NCBI GenBank assembly: GCA_964007475.1 | Contig: CAXFZM010000364.1 | Coordinates: 1-64,000 of the forward strand | Length of the DNA: 64,000 nucleotides | Source: Hybos culiciformis | Lineage: Eukaryota; Arthropoda; Insecta; Diptera; Hybotidae | Reading direction: 5' to 3' | Part shown: positions 21,555 through 31,927 of the stretch, piece by piece | How positions within the stretch are numbered: position 1 is the stretch's first letter | How the letters are laid out: the number at the start of each line of letters is the position of its first letter | Position numbers and translations under genes: made by a program | Notes under the pieces: generated by a model | What the model was told of the DNA's origin: nothing | Seen by the model: only the letters and a program-made list of their open reading frames with translations | The model's database searches: none

Positions 21555-21870
21555 GGAAAGTTTAGCTAAAAAAAGGGTTTAAAACGCTTTTTTCACAGCG
21601 GGCTTTCGATAAATAAATAAAAAATATCTTAAATTTTGATTTCCAGTATACTTTTTTTTATTAATTATTTAATTATTCTTAAAAAATTTAGACCTGACAT
21701 TTTTTATGATGCAGTAAAACACCAAAATCATTTTTTAAGAATAATTAAATAATTAATAAAAAAATGTAAATTAAAAATTAAAATTTAAGTTATGTTTTAT
21801 TTATTTGTCGCAAGTCCGCTATAAAAAAGGTGTATTAAAAACTTTTTTTTAGCCAAACTTTAAAAAAATG
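21555..21870. mobile_element. Palindromic MITE-like element
   Basis: The arms 21555-21690 and 21725-21870 are reverse complements. Shared segments are AGTTTAGCTAAAAAAAGGG (with a variant at the right end), a central TTAATTATTTAATTATTCTT and CGCTTTTTTCACAGCGG-like sequence. The loop is about 35 bp. It is noncoding, best read as a foldback MITE. Confidence 0.6.
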
Positions 21871-21987
21871 TAGTAATTTTTTTGCACTAATTCTTTTGCT
21901 ATAACTCACGTTTTAATTGAAACTTTCATATCATATTCCAATTTCTGTAAATTTAAATTAGTTAATTGTATTATTGATAGAAATAAC

Positions 21988-22270
21988 ATGTTTTTTGCTC
22001 ATCAGGAATTTTACCGTTGCGGAAAAAGAGGAAAGATTTATAACAAAAGTTGCAATCTTAAAATTGCACTCAAACCGATAATCGAGAAAAATACCATAAA
22101 TGAAGATGTGATTCTTAAAGAACTTGGTGAGTTTAACCTAATCTGGTTTTGCATTTTGGTAGGATTCTTTATATTACAATTAAAACTTTTTTGCAGTATC
22201 TGAATAAGACGCAGAAATTAATGAAATTAATTCGTTAACATATGGCAAATTATCTGTTTAAGAGTTTGAC
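21988..22270 (+). other. Possible exon pair of unknown gene
   Basis: An open stretch 21988-22127 encodes HQEFYRCGKRGKIYN-like basic protein and ends at CTTG followed by GTGAGT, a good splice donor. A TTTTTTGCAG acceptor lies at about 22196 and is followed by codons with an early stop. The codon character is less AT-biased than the surroundings. I do not recognise the family. It runs into the assembly gap, so the 3' part is unknown. It could be another TE gene fragment. Confidence 0.3.
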
Positions 22271-22307
22271 CGCTTGTGGAAATCTTGCAGCCAGCATCGG
22301 TTGAAAT

Positions 22308-22507
22308 NNNNNNNNNNNNNNNNNNNNNNNNNNNNNNNNNNNNNNNNNNNNNNNNNNNNNNNNNNNNNNNNNNNNNNNNNNNNNNNNNNNNNNNNNNNNN
22401 NNNNNNNNNNNNNNNNNNNNNNNNNNNNNNNNNNNNNNNNNNNNNNNNNNNNNNNNNNNNNNNNNNNNNNNNNNNNNNNNNNNNNNNNNNNNNNNNNNNN
22501 NNNNNNN
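22308..22507. other. Assembly gap (200 N)
   Basis: Exactly 200 undetermined bases, probably a scaffold spacer of arbitrary size. It interrupts the left side of the palindromic element that continues at 22508. Confidence 0.98.
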
Positions 22508-23180
22508 TCTCCTCTTCATCCTCACTGAATTTAATTTTTTTCCCATTTTCCGACAAAAACAACTCGAAAAAACGTAAATAAACAAAGACAAAAAAAATTA
22601 AATTCAATTCAATTGACATTCTGGCAACAGAAACAGAAAATAACCTCGTTTGGGGTTATTCAAATTCTGTGGACCGAATGAATTGTTCTGTCGCTAAATT
22701 CTGTTGTAAAATTCTGTCGCAGAATAAATTCTGTTCAAATGTATGCGATTCTGTTTCTGTTGCTAAATTGTGTTTTAAGCCGGGATGTCGTTAAAACAGA
22801 ATTTAGCAACAGGAACAGAATCCCATATATTTGAACAGAATTTATTCTGCGACAGAATTTTACAACAGAATTTAGCGACAGAAAAATTCATTCTGTCCAC
22901 AGAATTTGAATAAACTCAAACGAGGTTATTTTCTGTTTCTGTTGCGAGAATGTCAATTGAATTTAATTTTTTCTTTGTCTTTGTTTATTAACGTTTTTTC
23001 GAGTTGTTTTTGTTGGAAAATGGGAAAAAAAATTGGCGATATTGCCGTTTCCTTGAATCATTTAGAATGGGCTGAAACTTGGACGGGGGGGTAGAGGCGG
23101 TGCCCAAACTCTCAAAACTGAAATGAGTTCTTGAAGCAAAGGCCCCGTTTCGGAGATAGGGCCCCCAAAGTTTCATACAT
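22508..23180. mobile_element. Second copy of TTAA-type palindromic element
   Basis: Nearly identical to 32080-32750. It is a ~540-bp palindrome centred on TTAAGCCGGGATGTCGTTAA near 22780, built of repeated TCTGTCGCTAAATTCTGT and complement. It breaks off near 23180, where the other copy continues. Its left end is hidden by the gap. Noncoding. Confidence 0.75.
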
Positions 23181-23819
23181 TTTTGTAGTTTGTTAGAGTG
23201 TAATTTATTTTTGACATTAAATTACACTAATTCCCTTCAATTTTGGGGAGTTTAAAACGAGTGGAAAGTGAGCGTAGAATTGTATGGAAGCACTCGTTTT
23301 CGACTCGCTTTTTCGAGTTGAAAGTGACTCGATTGTGGTTCAACGCATGTATGAATATTAGAAACATGGCGAACCTCTTTTTACGACTCGCTTTTACCTC
23401 GCAAAAGCGAGGCAATTATGAGCGGATATTTTGAATCGATTTTAGTTCACAAAAACGAGTCAATTACGAGCGGATATTTTTGACTCGATTTTAACTCGCA
23501 AAAGCGAGCTTATTTCGAATCACTTTTAATACTACTGAAAAGTTGAGTACATTTGAAAAGTTGAGTCAAAACAACCAGCACCGAGATTTCGTTAAAAAAG
23601 TGAGTGAGTGGGTGAGATGAAATGAACTCGCCAAATGATTCCACTAGTTTTGAAAAAACGATTTTGATAAAAAAGTGAGATGAGTAATATCGAAAATGTT
23701 TCGAAATTGTATTTTTAAAAAGCAATTTAAAATAAAATGTCAAAAAATATATATTTTAATTGAATTAATAATAATAAATAAATAAAAATAATTAAAATAG
23801 AAAGGTAAGCATTTTTTTT

Positions 23820-24323
23820 TTTTTTAAATACATTTTAAACTTAACAATTTTTATATAAACAATTTTTATATATTTTTAAAACGTTTTTACTAGTTCACTT
23901 TCATTGTCGGGTGGAATTTTGTAATTTTGCAGACACTTCTATATGAGATAGAAGTTTGAAAATTTGAGCATAGGAAATGGATGACAATAATATTTTTTGT
24001 GGTTCCATGGTTCCATCAATGGTTCCATCGTTCCAGTGATTCCACAATCATGCCTAAATAGCTGGACCGATTTGGCTGAAATTTTGAACTTAAGAGCCTA
24101 AAATTTAAGATGCTGAATAATTCATTTAAGTATCACTATTGTTTATCACACGTGCCCCACGTTTTTCGTGAGAATTCATTTTCAGGGAAATCGGTATGAG
24201 GTTATCGATTATTATCTGATTATATTTTTTACTTTTTAGTTATTATTTTATTCCGTTATAAAAACGTTGTTTTTAAATTTTTTTTCATTTATATATTTAT
24301 TATTTCATAATTTTAATTTTTAG
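23820..24323 (+). other. 5' region of Harbinger transposase gene
   Basis: A donor-like GAAAGGTAAGC at about 23801 may end a leader exon. The stretch 24000-24045 carries GGTTCCAT repeats. No recognised coding sequence lies before the acceptor TTTTTAG at 24323. Confidence 0.4.
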
Positions 24324-25635
24324 ATTTCAAGAGATTTTTAGATTTCCAATTAACTTGGCTATAGAATTCATTGAAGAACTTAGACCCTTTCTTGTGCAGA
24401 GAGGTAGAAGTGATGCTATTCCAGTACATCTCAGAGTAAGTTTTGTTTGGTTCTTTGGAATTTAAAAAAAAAGTACGATAAATTTTATTTCAGGTCCTGG
24501 CAGCCATGAATTTTTTTGCATCTGGATCGTATCAGAGAAGGGTCGGTCAAGATTTCCTCTTACCTTTAAGCCAAACATTAATTTCAAAATGCATTAATGA
24601 AGTTGCACAAGCTATAAGTATTAATTTAGCAAATAAATACATTAGTTTTCCGCAAACAAATTTAGAGCGATTAGAAATTAAACAAAAGTAATACATATTG
24701 TATCTATATTTTCTTATTAACTTCTAAAATTATTGCTTTTAATAGATTTCATGAAAAGTTTGCTCCAATGAATTTTTATGGAATAAGAGGTTGCATCGAT
24801 GGTGGGCATGTGCCTATGGTAGCAGTGAGCAAAAACCTTGAAAGGGCTCATTTAAACAGGAAGCAACAACATTCAAAAAATGTTCAATTTGTATGTATGT
24901 CATATTTATTTAACATGAATAATGTTTTCTCAATTTTGTAGATTTGTGATGCTGATCTAAATTTTTTAAATATATTTGCAAGATATTCCGGAGCAACCCA
25001 CGAATTGTTTATATGGGGTGTTAGCCAAACAAGGATTTATCTAGAAAATCAATTCCAATTAGGTGAACGGAGCTCATTTCTTCTAGGTAAATTTTTTCTT
25101 TTTATAGTAAGTAATTATCTTTATTTTGTATTTTTTATATCTTCAGGTGATTCGGGATACCCGTTAGAGCCATGGTTACTCACACCATATCGCGCACATC
25201 GTGATCGTGCTGATTTTGAACTTTTTTTTAATAAATGTCATGCCAAAATAAGAAATACGGTTGAGCGGTCAATTGGTTTGTTGAAGGGTAGATGGAGGTA
25301 CATATTCTATATATTTTTGTTTAATATACATTGATCACAAAATTTTTTTAAATTGTAGATGCTGTTGCAAAGAAAAACCTTTGCGATATTAACCGGAAAA
25401 ATGCGGTCACATCATTAATGCGTGCGCAACTTTGCACAATATGTTAATTAAAAATAAGTTGCCAATTACCGCTGAGGAAGAAATCCTTATTGAAAATGAA
25501 ATCAGACAAAAACGCCATGATGATTTTTTAAGCCAAATTGAAGAAAATGAAGATGAAGCAATCATATTTGATAATTTTACAAGAGATGGTCAAGCCGTGC
25601 GTAATAGAATTGCGAGACATTTATTCTCACAATAA
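24324..25635 (+). pseudogene. PIF/Harbinger DDE transposase, copy B, one nonsense codon
   Basis: Exons by splice sites and continuity are 24324-24435, 24494-24687, 24746-24890, 24942-25086, 25147-25297 and 25359-25635, with introns of about 50-60 bp. DDE_Tnp_4 landmarks are GCIDGGHVPM (first Asp, exon 3), LGDSGYPLEPW (second Asp, exon 5) and NTVERSIGLLKGRW (Glu, exon 5). These match HARBI1-type transposases. A TAA at 25390-25392 (exon 6) truncates the protein; copy A has a serine codon there. The first coding exon was not located with confidence. The C-terminal acidic tail ends at 25635. The enzyme would cut and paste the element with help of the Myb-like partner. Confidence 0.8.
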
Positions 25636-25804
25636 AATTAAATAAAACAAAGGTTTTTTAAATAAATATTAAATATTAAAAATGATTGTTTATTATTATA
25701 ATTATAAATTTATTATCACGAAAAAAAATTAAATAAAAATTAAAAATTAATTAAATATGTTTCATTACAAACAAAATATAAAACATGTAACAAAACGGTT
25801 TCAT

Positions 25805-26727
25805 TCACCCAAATAATAGGGACCTAATGATTTTAAGTATATATTCGTTTTTTTTTTGTTCTTCCAATAATTTTTTTAATAATTTGTTTGTTCTTCGGCT
25901 TTCTTCCAAAGCCAAAAACACATAATTTCTTTTTTGAAATGGTTTAAAATTTTTCTTCTTTTTTTTAGGTGGAATAAATTCGTCTTCTTCGAGTTCATCA
26001 TTAATATTTTCTTTTTCTGGTGGCGGTGATTTTTCCGGTGACGGTGATTTTTCATTAATGTTGCACATTTTCTCTTTTTCTTTCTCGTTTGTAACTAATT
26101 TTGAGCCTTCTTTTGTTGATAATGATATTGTCACACTCTAAAACATAAAAAAATATATGTTCAGACAATTTGTTTTAAATAATGTATGAGAATGACTTAC
26201 ATTTTTGGAGAATCCAACCTCATTTGTATTATTGTCTCCTGCGAAATAGTGAACGCCGCATATTTCTATTATTGTGTTTTCATCATTTGTTAAAATGAAT
26301 TCTACTACCCCCCCTCCAGTTTTTTGCTGCTCGGTAGTTAGAATTCTCATCTTTTTCCTGGTGGCTAATTTCATGTCATTCCAACTCTTAAATGTTACAT
26401 TTTACTAAAAAAATTATTGGAACAATTAATTGAATTTAGTTACCTTCTTCCACTGCGAAATTGATTTGGCGACTCCACAAGAATTTAATTTTTCTGTGAT
26501 CGATTCCCAAATTTCTTCTTTTTTAACATGTCCTTGCCCACTTTTAAATCGTCCTACCAAAAATTGGTAATATTGTTTCATGAGCTCCAATAAAACACCC
26601 TTTTGGTGGGTTGAAATTTTCGTCTATTAGGTACATAGTAATTAAATAAAAACCGTTAAATTTTTATGAAATATTTCAAATTATAATTTTATTAAATAAT
26701 AATAAAAAAAAAAATTTTACTTACCAT
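25805..26727 (-). CDS. Harbinger Myb/SANT-like accessory protein, copy B
   Basis: Four exons: 26727-26725 (only the ATG, followed by GTAAGT), 26623-26444, 26386-26201 and 26137-25805. Joined they give about 233 codons without a stop. Exon 2 encodes a Myb/SANT-like DNA-binding region with EEIWESITEKLN and ISQWKK, exon 3 starts with SWNDMKLATRKK and has TTEQQKTGGG, and the last exon is acidic then lysine-rich (PPKKKKKNFK, a likely nuclear signal) ending in a helical tail with EESRRTNKLLKK. This is the usual partner protein of PIF/Harbinger transposases. The exon 3 acceptor is AAG rather than the TAG of copy A. Copy A supports the same exon structure. The split start codon is my inference from conservation in both copies. 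Confidence 0.75.
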
Positions 26728-26944
26728 TTTTTTATATTATTATCTTATAAATAATTCAATGAAATAAAATTAAAGTGAATTTGAATTTAAATATGTCATC
26801 TCACATTAATATTTTTATGTGAGTAAAATGACAAATAAATCGAATCATCTCATCAGTAAAAAATATAACGAAATCGTTTTTTGTGTAAAGTGAGTCATAT
26901 CATCTCACTCACCTAGTAATTTTCATAAAGAAATCTCGGTACAG

Positions 26945-27200
26945 AATTTTTTTTTAATATTTTATTATATCAAACATTAACATAAACATAAACATAAACA
27001 TAAAGGTAAACATTAACATAAACATAAACATAAACATTAACAAAAATTAAAAAAAGTATGTAAGAAAAAGAAATAATTATAAAACATAATTATAAAAAAC
27101 TTAATTAGAAAAATATCACATTAATTGTAGGTTTTTTGATTCAAAGTAGCCTCAATGCGGCTTAAGTCCGTGATTTGCTCTATGATCTAACAATAAATTA
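26945..27200. repeat. AT-rich spacer with (AACATA)n microsatellite
   Basis: From about 26975 to 27045 the sequence is an imperfect AACATA hexamer array. The rest is AT-rich without genes. Confidence 0.7.
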
Positions 27201-28276
27201 TTATTTATTGGCCTTTTTAATTCGGTCATTCGAATATGCGAACCATTTTTTTGCCACATCCTCGCAGTTGCTTGGTCTGGCATTTGAAAATTTTTCTATT
27301 GCACATTCTGTAAAAGAAAAGTAAAAAGTTTCATTATTTTGTTTTATACTTTACTTGTATGCTATAGAACTTAATAAATAAACACAGTTAATAATATAAT
27401 AGTAGTCACCTTTGATTAATTCCATAACCGCATAGGTTTGTATTTGGGGCTTTTGTACATTTTTGTTTTTTTTTCCAAACCAAGAGAATTGGTTTGCTAC
27501 TTCATTGGTCATTAGAGTTTTCAAACAATTTCTAATATATTTTTCTAATGATTTATCACCAATTGATTTGAATGTCCTTTCCTATAAAATTTTATATAAT
27601 GATTAATTTTATTAATTTTATTAATAAATTTACTCTAAATATGTATTTACCAATGTATTCGAAGCGCTTTCATCATCTCTTATTTTCTTTTCCAGCTCTT
27701 CAAAATCTTCTTTTGATTCGATGGGCAAATGAAAAAAGCCCTTCACAGCAGTTTTCGAAATAGCCTTATCTTTATTTTCCTTCACCTCTCTCCTCAAGTA
27801 TTTCAGTTCTTTTAATATACTTTTTAAAAGCATGTTATTTTCCGGGCAGTGTCGGCAGCAATTAGCATTATTTTCTTTTGCAACAATAGGTTGATGCGAT
27901 GTAATTTCTGGACTCTCTCTTTCTATTGGATTATCGTATTGTGGTGTAATTTGTTGGTCTATTGGAAAAAGATTTTGTGATACTGATTCTGATGGATTTA
28001 TTTTTGTTGTGGTTTGGAATGAATGTTTTTGGTTTTTGGTGTGTTTTAAATTTTTCTGATTCTTGTTATAATGGAAAATCTTTTCGCTTAATGGCATTTG
28101 GGTGCTTGCATAAGGTGTCTGTGTGTGATTTTTTAAAAACCGTTCGTAATTGGCTGTACTATTTTCATCAAAATCTAGAATTTAAAAAACTGTATTAAAA
28201 TTATTATCTAGATATTTAATTTTAAAAAATTACCAAATTCAAAAGTTTCAGTTTGAGTTTCGTAATTGGAATTCAT
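27201..28276 (-). CDS. DUF4806-type protein of the CACTA-like element
   Basis: Four exons inferred from splice signals and phase: 28276-28234, 28174-27651, 27581-27410 and 27307-27201, giving about 281 aa with no stop. The N-terminal half is Asn/Gln/Ser-rich. A CCRHCPENN cysteine cluster is followed by a coiled-coil stretch (LKELKYLRREVKENK). The C-terminal domain runs from FFHLPIESKEDFEELE through SIGDKSLEKYIRN to NQFSWFGKKNKN, which fits the DUF4806 pattern seen in many insect proteins. The function of the domain is unknown. It lies just downstream of the transposase remnant on the same strand and inside the same inverted repeats, so it is probably the element's accessory protein. Family assignment is from memory of the pattern. 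Confidence 0.65.
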
Positions 28277-28454
28277 CTTAATCTTAAAAAAAAAAACAAA
28301 AAAAAAATTATTAAATATGCCTTAATTCAATGTAAATGTTTTTGGTAGGTAATGTTTGGAATTCTAATTTTACAACTTTTTTAACGTTTTGTAAAGGAAA
28401 CTCTTCTAATGCGTTAGAAAAATTTTCTATGATATTGCTACTACATATTATCCC

Positions 28455-30266
28455 TACATCAGAATACTTATAGGATATTGAAATAAGTCACTCCAACTTG
28501 ATAGTGCGATGCCTTTCAAAGAGTTTTTATGAATTTCTTTGATCTTTATAACTTTATTTTCGGATATGCAATAATTGTTTGCATATTTTGTTGATAATGA
28601 GAATTCATAAATGAATCTCTGTTTAGTCCGAACATACTGCTCTTTTTCATTTAACCTATTTACGATCTATTTAATAGGAAACTGTCCTCTTTTGACCAGT
28701 TTTTTTAATTGTTGCATATAATTCTCGAATTTAAAAACGTTTTAACTATTGAGATGCCCAAATTCCTTTACATCTGTTGTTATGTGGAGTAGACTGTGAA
28801 CAATGTATGATACAAATTCCATTTTATACAACGAAGGAAACTGTTTTACAAATTCCCGCAGCATTTCAGAAGCGCAATCAATATTGTTTATACAATCCTG
28901 CTTGTCGCTGAGTATACGAATACTACAGACTAATAAAAGGAAATGATTGTAGTAACTTTTTTCTAAAATGTCCTGAAATGCTGCAAAGCCAGTGTACATC
29001 AAAAACATTCTGAATTCCGTAGGTTTCCAATGTTCCAGTTCATTTAATGTTCGCTGTTTTCTGGCAAATTCAATTGGAATGCATTTTCTTATATTTTTAA
29101 GCCTATCATTTATGGCATTTATGACATTATTTTTTAGTGAAAATTTTTGTTTTCGAACTTTAATCCACAAATTCAGTAATTGACGCATTACTCCCAATAA
29201 TACACAATGCATATAATCGATCGGGAATTTTGTGACACAGCCAATATTTAATTCATCCAATATTGTGTGCAGCCGAACAAAATGCTCTTTATGCACTTTT
29301 TGTTTAAACTGAAGATCTGTTCTTGAAATACTTTCAAGTTCTGGGAAACAAACCCGATTACTTTTGTAAATTCCCTTAATTGTGCATTTTGTGCAACAAA
29401 AGTATCCAGAATGACTTTTCACACCTAAAAATAAAAATAATTAAAACAAAATCTTTCATATATAATTTATATACCTAAAAGAAATGATCTAGCTGGGGCA
29501 TCGCAAATAAAGGAGCGTATTGCTAGATTGTACATTTTGTTCTTGAACATAATACCATTTTCAGTTAATTCTTTTATTTCTTTTACAAATTGATGTAAAA
29601 AAATATTTGCGCAGAATGGCTTTTTTTGTCCGTGAAAAATGCCAATCAAGAAAACTTCATTCGATGGAAAAATGCTGCCTAGAATAGGCCACAATTGACT
29701 ATTTGAAGATTTCGTTAAAGGAACACCATCAATTCCGATATCAATAGTAATTTCATTATGTACAACATGTTTTTCCAAAAACAAATTCACATATTTTCTA
29801 ATTCCAACATGCGAATATAATCCACTTCCCATTTGAGTAATCTCAGTATTTTTTCTACTGTCCTTAATTAGTGTAGCTAGTGTTGTTGGAAGAGTTGGAT
29901 GATATTTTTTCAAAATTCGCAGTAATGAATTTGCTGAAATATTAGTAATATTATTTTCAATAGCCCATTCTCTCAAATCACTTAAAACGTGATATTATTA
30001 AGTTGATCAGATGTATATGAATCTGACGAGCAAGTTGAAGCACTTTCGTCATATTCCGATTCTTCATTGTTTTCATCTTGTATAACAGAACTACTTCCAT
30101 TTTCGGTATACACATTTGTTTGTGTCGATAAAACTGAGCCCAAGTCCACCATTAAATTATTGTCCACGTTTTGTTCTAAACCACTATTTTCTATTTCCAT
30201 TTCACATGCACGCTTACAAACATTATTTATTTCTTTTCTTACAGTATAATAAGATTGTTTATTCAT
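28455..30266 (-). pseudogene. Tnp2-like transposase, broken
   Basis: The N-terminal segment is 30266-29982, acidic and Ser-rich. The frame shifts by one nucleotide near 29990 and continues to 29475. A 50-bp intron (29474-29425, GT-AG) follows, then 29424-28739. Features match tnp2-type transposases of the CACTA superfamily: IGIDGVPLTKSS, SQLWPILGSI, HGQKKPF, CDAPARSFLL, SGYFCCTKCTIKG and DYMHCVLLGVMRQLLNLW. A DUF4218-like region VSYIVHSLLHITTDVKEFG follows, and its continuation (FKFENYMQ and beyond, to about 28455) is separated by a stop at 28739-28741 and another near 28673. The gene is therefore defective. The enzyme would excise and insert the element. Confidence 0.7.
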
Positions 30267-30477
30267 TTTTATTATTAATTAATTATTACCTTTTTTTCTT
30301 TTTAAACTGAGTACCAAATTTTAAATAAATTAATTTGAATAAAAATAAAAACAAAAGAAAAATCAACTGTCAACTCGGATTTAGTCCTATTTTAATTTGA
30401 AAAAGCGAGCTGAAAAAGAGGACTAACGCCATATAATTCTACGCTCACTTTCCACTCGTTTTAAATTCTCAAAAGTG

Positions 30478-31199
30478 AAGGAAAGAAACGTATACAAAAA
30501 TTTTAGGTCGATTCTAGCTCGTTTTTAACTCGAAAAAAACGAGTCACTTTTATTATTAAAGGGAAACAAGTTTATTTCAAATTTTGCTCCTGCTCTAATT
30601 CCCTCAAAAATTAAAGGTAAACATTTATAATAAGGCTACATTGCTTTTAGTGCGATATAAATTTCACAAAAACTTAATACTGTTTTACAAAGTTTTAACA
30701 AATCTCTTTTGAAAAAAATGAGACATTATAAACATAGTTTTCAAAAAAAAATTAAATTAAAAATTTAAAAAATCCCGACACAAAAAACATTTCACATGTT
30801 ACGTATGCTCTTTAACAAAACGTTAAGCTAATAATTATAACAAAAGAGCAATCCCCCGACGCGACAACATTTAATCAAAAAATTTCATACGTACTTACGT
30901 AGGATCAAAATTTCACGGTTATTGTTTTATTTTTATAGGGTTTCAAGTATTTTTTGTGTCGGGGGTTTTTCAAATTTTTAATTTAATTTTTTTTTATTTC
31001 ATGCTTTTTATAGGGAATCCATAATTTTTTTATTTTACTTTTATTATTATTATTATTTTAATTAACCTTTCAACCAAAAGAATAAGTAATAAAAAAATTT
31101 TTTTTTAAGTTGAATTGTTTTTTTTTTTTTTAATATTTTCAAGTTTTAATTTCGTTTGTTAATATTCTTCATTCCCTTTCAATATAGTGTACATTATCA
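30478..31199. other. AT-rich repeat fragments, no gene
   Basis: Right flank of the CACTA-like element. It contains another ACTCG...CGAGT palindrome (30520-30550). It also holds two inverted TCCCGACACAAAAAA / TTTTTTGTGTCGGGGG segments (30772 and 30952), which look like ends of a short decayed repeat. Confidence 0.45.
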
Positions 31200-31715
31200 A
31201 TATAGTGTACATTATTCTACTAGTTAAGCCCTTTCATTTAATACCCATATTGAGGGAGTTCTGAAAAAATATGTAATCCGCCATTTTGTGGCAGCGGCCA
31301 TCTTGGATTTTAAATTTGTTGTAGTGTATAGTATTCTACTAGTCAAGCCCTTTCATTTGATACCCATATTGAGGGAGTTGTAAAAAATATGTAATCCGCC
31401 ATTTTGTGGCGGCAGCCATCTTGGATTTGAAATTTGTTATAATGTATAGTATTCTACTAGTCAAACCCTTTCATTTGATACCCATATTTAGGGAGTTCTG
31501 AAAAAATATGCAATCCGCCATTTTGTGGTGGCGTCCATCTTGGACCGATTTTCATCAAACATAGCTAAGAACACTCCCGACTAATTCACCTTTCAAACAA
31601 AAAAAGAAAAATCAAAATCGGTTCATCCGTTCGGCCTCGGAAGCTACGATGCCACAGACAGACACACGTACACACAGACACGTTAAACGCATAAACCCAA
31701 TGTTTTTGCGTCGGG
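31200..31715 (+). repeat. Three ~121-bp tandem units and a TE-end-like tail
   Basis: The units start at about 31212, 31332 and 31453, each with CATTTGATACCCATATTGAG and CCGCCATTTTGTGG. The array runs into a segment with ATCGGTTCATCCGTTCGGCC, an ACAGACAGACACACG run and GCGTCGGGGGTT. That tail type is widespread in insect repeats. Noncoding. Confidence 0.75.
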
Positions 31716-31927
31716 GGTTAAAAATAGAATAAAACTTTTTAATGCGTAGGGGATCGTTGTATTTAGTGCTATAGAATTTAGATCACTAAATGGGGTTTAT
31801 ATGCGTCAATACACATGCAATCATTTAGATCAGTAATAGCCAACCTTTTTCGAGGGCGGGTAAATTACAATACTTTCGATTCTCTATTGGGCAACTGGGT
31901 TAAAAATTAACTCATATTTTTTATTAA

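Larger units (their letters stand above)
23578..26942 (+). mobile_element. PIF/Harbinger transposon copy B, full length
   Basis: The ends are GCACCGAGATTTC at 23578 and its near-complement GAAATCTCGGTAC ending at 26942. Both are followed inward by GTGAGTGAG-type subterminal repeats and GAGATGA. It contains a transposase gene on the plus strand and a divergent-function Myb/SANT-like gene on the minus strand, arranged tail to tail, the standard two-gene organisation of this superfamily. It sits inside the CACTA-like element and is inverted relative to copy A. The expected 3-bp target duplication is not obvious. Confidence 0.85.
23238..30477 (-). mobile_element. CACTA-like (En/Spm, tnp2-type) DNA transposon
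   Basis: Terminal inverted repeats of ~45 bp lie at 23238-23284 and 30432-30477 (shared TTTAAAACGAGTGGAAAGTG). One end reads CACTTTTGAG and the other CAATTTTGGG. Subterminal regions contain repeated short palindromes such as ACTCGCAAAAGCGAG and ACTCGAAAAAAACGAGT, a feature known for CACTA elements. It contains a tnp2-like transposase pseudogene and a DUF4806 gene, both on the minus strand, and is split by Harbinger copy B. A clear target duplication was not found, so the exact ends are provisional. Confidence 0.65.

Noticed and set aside
23578..26942. 3-bp TWA target duplication expected for PIF/Harbinger
   Set aside because: Flanks read CCA on the left and AGA on the right with the chosen ends, so I could not confirm it.
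23238..30477. DUF4806 and tnp2-like genes as host genes
   Set aside because: Both lie between matching inverted repeats with subterminal palindromes, next to other transposons, and the larger gene is decayed.
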